NCBI GenBank assembly: GCA_003557825.1
Contig: PWNM01000034.1
Location: 1 to 6,411 of the forward strand
From: Candidatus Hydrogenedentota bacterium
Lineage (GTDB): Bacteria; Hydrogenedentota; Hydrogenedentia; Hydrogenedentales; SLHB01
Length of the DNA: 6,411 bases
Direction: 5' to 3'
The notes beneath the pieces were generated by a model. That model worked only from the letters and a program-made list of their open reading frames with translations. It ran no database searches and had not been told where the DNA came from. Positions 5,296 through 6,411 of the stretch are shown here, piece after piece. How positions within the stretch are numbered: the first letter of the stretch is position 1; each line of letters begins with the position of its first letter. Both the position numbers and the translations under genes were made by a program.

Positions 5296-6411
5296 ATGCC
5301 GAAAAACGTGATCGTAGCGCAATCAGGCGGACCCAGTCCCGTTATTAACAGTTCCCTGCGCGGGGTAATCGATACCTGCAAAATGTTCCCCGAAACATTT
5401 GGAACTATTTATGCCGGTTGGCATGGCATCGAGGGGGTGTTGAAAGAAGAATTGCTCGATCTCTCCTCTCAAGATGATGATGAGGTTGCGCTCTTGCGAT
5501 ATACCCCCGCTGCGGGTTCTATCGGAACGTGCCGCTACAAGCTTAAGAAGAACCAGCAGGAAGATTTTCAACGGGTCATCGATGTATTCAAGGCCCATGA
5601 TATTGGTTTTTTCTTCTACAACGGCGGCAACGATTCGATGGACACGGCCCATAAAGTCGCAAGCTTGGCCCAGGAGCAAGGACTTGACCTCGTCGCCGTG
5701 GGTGTCCCCAAGACCATCGACAACGATGTAGGTGATTCCGAATTCCAGCTCATTGACCATACGCCTGGCTATGGAAGCGTGGCACGGTACTGGATGGGCA
5801 TGGTACAGAATGCTAACGAAGAAAATATGGGCTCAAGTCCCGCCGATCCTGTGCTCGTATTGCAGGCCATGGGACGCAAAATTGGTTACATTCCCGCGGC
5901 CGCGCGATTGGCCGATCCAAAACGCGAAATGCCGCTGCAGATCTACATGGCCGAATCCGGTGTATCGGCCGAGGAAATGTCCGATAATGTAGCCGACCAA
6001 CTGCGTCGCGATGGTCGTTGTATCGTAGTGGTCAGCGAAGGATTCGACGTGGGTGAAATCGGCGAAGTGAAAGACAGCTTTGGCCACACCAGCTTTAGTT
6101 CGAGTCAGGTCACAGCGGCTCAGCAGGTGGTGAACATGCTCAACGCCAAGGGTCTGCCTGTGCCTGGAGCCGCGCGAGGGCAAGTACCGGGTACGGACCA
6201 GCGTGACACGTGTCTCTACGCTTCGATTGTCGATCTGGATGAGGCCTACAAAGTCGGGCAACAGGCGGTACTCATTGCTCAAGCCGGTGAGAATGGATGG
6301 ATGGCGACTATTCTGCGCGAGCCTGGACCTATTTACAACGTCCGCTATGACAAGGTTCCTCTCGACCAAGTGGCAAATTCCGAACGAACCTTTCCCGAGG
6401 CTTGGCTTGCG
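5296..6411 (+). CDS. 6-phosphofructokinase, PPi-dependent type, 3' end cut off
   Basis: This enzyme phosphorylates fructose 6-phosphate to the 1,6-bisphosphate (reversible when PPi is the donor), the committing step of glycolysis in the cytoplasm. The window ends after 372 codons without a stop; relatives are about 400 residues long, so roughly the last tenth is missing. The N-terminus AQSGGPSPVINSSL is the donor-phosphate loop. YNGGNDS (108-114) corresponds to GGDGS of ATP enzymes, with Asp113 where ATP enzymes have Gly. PKTIDND (138-144) has Lys139 where ATP enzymes usually have Gly. This Asp plus Lys pair is the recognised signature of PPi-dependent PFKs. Substrate-site motifs follow: MGRKIG (192-197), SEGFD (247-251) and Arg303 in DQRD. 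The TPAAG..GTCR stretch (70-80) is typical of the same subgroup. It is the last visible gene of the cluster and may feed triose phosphates to, or draw hexose phosphate from, the pathway upstream. PFK membership is near certain; the PPi preference is a confident inference from two residues. Confidence 0.92.
   Translation, partial: MPKNVIVAQSGGPSPVINSSLRGVIDTCKMFPETFGTIYAGWHGIEGVLKEELLDLSSQDDDEVALLRYTPAAGSIGTCRYKLKKNQQEDFQRVIDVFKAHDIGFFFYNGGNDSMDTAHKVASLAQEQGLDLVAVGVPKTIDNDVGDSEFQLIDHTPGYGSVARYWMGMVQNANEENMGSSPADPVLVLQAMGRKIGYIPAAARLADPKREMPLQIYMAESGVSAEEMSDNVADQLRRDGRCIVVVSEGFDVGEIGEVKDSFGHTSFSSSQVTAAQQVVNMLNAKGLPVPGAARGQVPGTDQRDTCLYASIVDLDEAYKVGQQAVLIAQAGENGWMATILREPGPIYNVRYDKVPLDQVANSERTFPEAWLA

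Noticed and set aside
5833..6369. Minus-strand open frame of 178 codons opposite the phosphofructokinase gene
   Set aside because: The opposite strand encodes clear PFK motifs throughout, so this is a shadow frame.

Overview
The window holds six plus-strand genes plus the tail of a seventh, packed with gaps of 63 nt or less (one junction overlaps or nearly abuts). It looks like part of a single operon for sugar or sugar-acid metabolism. No tRNA, rRNA, CRISPR array, insertion sequence, clear promoter or clear terminator was seen. Base composition looks moderate (GC a little above half by eye) and even, with no sign of recently inserted DNA. The source is a bacterium that I cannot place reliably. 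A pyrophosphate-type phosphofructokinase and a LarA-type nickel racemase homologue are common in anaerobes (Firmicutes, Spirochaetota, Thermotogota and similar). A full-length PdxB is better known from Gammaproteobacteria and Bacteroidota, so the mixture argues for an under-sampled anaerobic lineage.

Layout: 1-111, C-terminal end of a short-chain dehydrogenase of the mannonate/gluconate oxidoreductase type. 175-1065, HAD-family hydrolase, probably a phosphatase. 1085-2134, pyruvate-kinase-like protein that keeps the A/B-domain catalytic skeleton but lacks the C domain and the usual potassium ligands. 2140-2748, uncharacterised protein made of two copies of a small beta-rich module, closely coupled to the previous gene. 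2773-3921, PdxB-type 4-phosphoerythronate dehydrogenase. 3952-5250, LarA-like (DUF2088) hydroxyacid racemase/epimerase. 5296-6411, PPi-type 6-phosphofructokinase, cut by the window end.

How they may fit together (inference): three proteins (SDR, PdxB, LarA homologue) belong to families that act on the alpha-hydroxyl or a neighbouring position of hydroxy- or sugar acids. The HAD protein could remove or proofread a phosphate, the PK-like protein could act on a phosphorylated enol/keto acid or be regulatory, and the PFK links to central glycolysis. A route through C4 or C6 aldonates (erythronate/threonate or gluconate/mannonate) would use these chemistries, but the substrate cannot be read from sequence. 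The most unusual items are the divergent, truncated pyruvate-kinase homologue with its coupled tandem-repeat partner, and the PdxB gene sitting away from other vitamin B6 genes and next to a LarA homologue.
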